A stretch of 5,984 nt of DNA, from NCBI GenBank assembly GCA_900544435.1, contig UQVG01000133.1, positions 1 to 5,984 of the forward strand. The letters are read 5' to 3'. Every line of letters begins with the position of its first letter. Positions within the stretch are counted from its first letter, which is position 1. Source of the stretch: an uncultured Erysipelotrichaceae bacterium. GTDB taxonomy: Bacteria > Bacillota_I > Bacilli_A > Erysipelotrichales > Coprobacillaceae. This document shows positions 4,919 to 5,984 of the stretch, in pieces. The notes below the pieces were generated by a model, which was not told the DNA's origin, ran no database searches, and was given only the letters and a program-made list of their open reading frames with translations. Made by a program: the position numbers and the translations under genes.

Positions 4919-5984
4919 TTGGCATACTTTTTCTAATGAAGAATTTGAAATCTATAAAAATGCCTTAATTACTGGAGAAAATGGAACAGGGAAATCTACA
5001 ATTTTAGATGCGATTCAATATGTTTTAACTGCTGGTAAATGTAAATTTAATAAAGCAGCAAGTGATATTGGAAATCGTACGTTAGAGTCTTATATTCGTT
5101 GTAAAACAGGAATTGAAGGGCATGAGTTCGTTAGAAACGGGGATGTTACAACTTATATTGCATTAGAGTTTTATGATGAAAAGACAGAAAAATATCAAAT
5201 TATTGGAACTGTTATTGACTTGCCAGCTGGAGGAAGATTAAATAGAGATTTTTTCCAAATTATTGATTGTAAGATAAGTGATGTAACATTTATTGAAGAA
5301 AGAAGAGTTTTGACAAGAAAAGAATTTAAAAAAGCTTTAATTGATCATCAACAAACAGGTATTTTTAAAGATACAATTAAAGAAGGAGAAAGTTTGTTTG
5401 GAAATGCTTTAGGTGTTAAAAGTAAATATTTTGATTTAGTAACGAGAGCACTTGCTTTTAAAGCCATTGATAATGTTTATCAATTCATTGTTGACTTTTT
5501 ATTAAAAGAAGACTTTGTTGATATTCAAAATTTAAGAGACAGTATCAAACACTATAAAGTTCTTGAAGAAAAATTAAAAATATCTAAAAAAGAATGTGAA
5601 TCATTAGAAGGTGTTGTAAATCAATATGATACTTATTTAGATACGCACTTTCAAATGGATGTTTTAGAATGTTTAAAAGAAAAATTACAAGAAAAGCAAT
5701 TACAAACTATTATTGATAATAGTCAAAAGAAATATCAAAAAATAAATGATCAATTAAATTTTGTACAACAAAAACTTACACAATTAAATCAAGATGAAGA
5801 AACTTATCAAGAAAGATATCATCGTTTAGATGAATCATTAAGAGAAAACGAAACCTATAACTTAAAAAATGAATTACAAAAAATGATAGAAAAAGAAGTA
5901 AACTTAAATATAGTTGAAGTTAAAGATGTTGATTTAAATGCACAATTAGTTGCAGAAAACATTGCAGGTCAACTAGAAAGAAGA
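4887..5984 (+). CDS. jetC: Wadjet type I JetC (MukB/SMC-like ATPase), N-terminal part, cut by window edge
   Basis: JetC is the SMC-like motor ATPase of Wadjet; with JetA and JetB it extrudes DNA loops to detect small circular plasmids for cleavage by JetD. The 366 codons visible read without interruption to the right edge. The start gives MKTLTKVKLINWHTF, typical of SbcC/MukB-type heads, followed by Walker A GENGTGKST (30-38) and DAIQYVLTAGK (41-51). The N-terminal half of the ATPase head continues to about 210, including a conserved FKAIDNVYQFIVDFLL segment (191-206). From about 215 it turns into a charged, Q/K/E-rich coiled coil, as expected for the first arm. The rest of the arm, the hinge, and the signature and Walker B motifs lie beyond the window, where a full JetC of about 1,100 residues would extend. 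The truncation is caused by the window, not by mutation. The Walker A lysine K36 is present, so ATP binding should work. Confidence 0.9.
   Translation, partial: MKTLTKVKLINWHTFSNEEFEIYKNALITGENGTGKSTILDAIQYVLTAGKCKFNKAASDIGNRTLESYIRCKTGIEGHEFVRNGDVTTYIALEFYDEKTEKYQIIGTVIDLPAGGRLNRDFFQIIDCKISDVTFIEERRVLTRKEFKKALIDHQQTGIFKDTIKEGESLFGNALGVKSKYFDLVTRALAFKAIDNVYQFIVDFLLKEDFVDIQNLRDSIKHYKVLEEKLKISKKECESLEGVVNQYDTYLDTHFQMDVLECLKEKLQEKQLQTIIDNSQKKYQKINDQLNFVQQKLTQLNQDEETYQERYHRLDESLRENETYNLKNELQKMIEKEVNLNIVEVKDVDLNAQLVAENIAGQLERR

Noticed and set aside
5900..5984. JetC as a truncated gene
   Set aside because: The frame is open to the last base, so the cut is the window edge. No stop or frameshift was seen in the 366 visible codons.

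Overview
The window is AT-rich, with every gene on the + strand and tightly packed. AGGAG-type ribosome binding sites, T-tract terminators and the protein families suggest a low-GC Bacillota, possibly of the Erysipelotrichia or Coprobacillus kind. That placement is an inference from composition and gene style, not from a marker gene.

Left part (1-1171): the 3' portion of a CLC transporter whose start lies upstream of the window. Its motifs (GGSAGREGVAVQ, GGEVTPLF, and a Met in the early selectivity-filter position) match the fluoride/proton antiporter (CLC-F) branch better than chloride channels. It ends at a hairpin terminator (1175-1218). Middle part (1253-2835): a two-gene operon with an AbgA-like M20 amidohydrolase, then an 83-residue protein resembling the isolated middle domain of the fatty acid kinase FakA/YloV. 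It closes with a compact GAAA-loop terminator.

Right part (2912 to the right edge): the first three genes of a type I Wadjet anti-plasmid system, read from its own extended -10 promoter. These are jetA (MukF-like kleisin, DUF5716), jetB (MukE-like, DUF4194) and jetC (MukB/SMC-like ATPase, cut by the window edge at residue 366). The nuclease jetD would be expected downstream, outside the window. In known Wadjet systems JetABC is a loop-extruding SMC motor that senses small circular DNA, and JetD cleaves it.

The main discovery is that jetA is broken by a perfect 23-bp tandem duplication (4028-4073). Both copies encode the same peptide, but in frames offset by one. The frame therefore runs out at 4168 and the last 71 residues of the kleisin, including the likely SMC-head-binding end, are lost. 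Removing one copy gives an intact 450-residue JetA that overlaps jetB by 8 bp. This could be a reversible on/off switch, a recent inactivating mutation, or an assembly error. An A7 run two bases past the duplication is placed so that a -1 slip would restore the native frame. Apart from jetA the operon looks intact.
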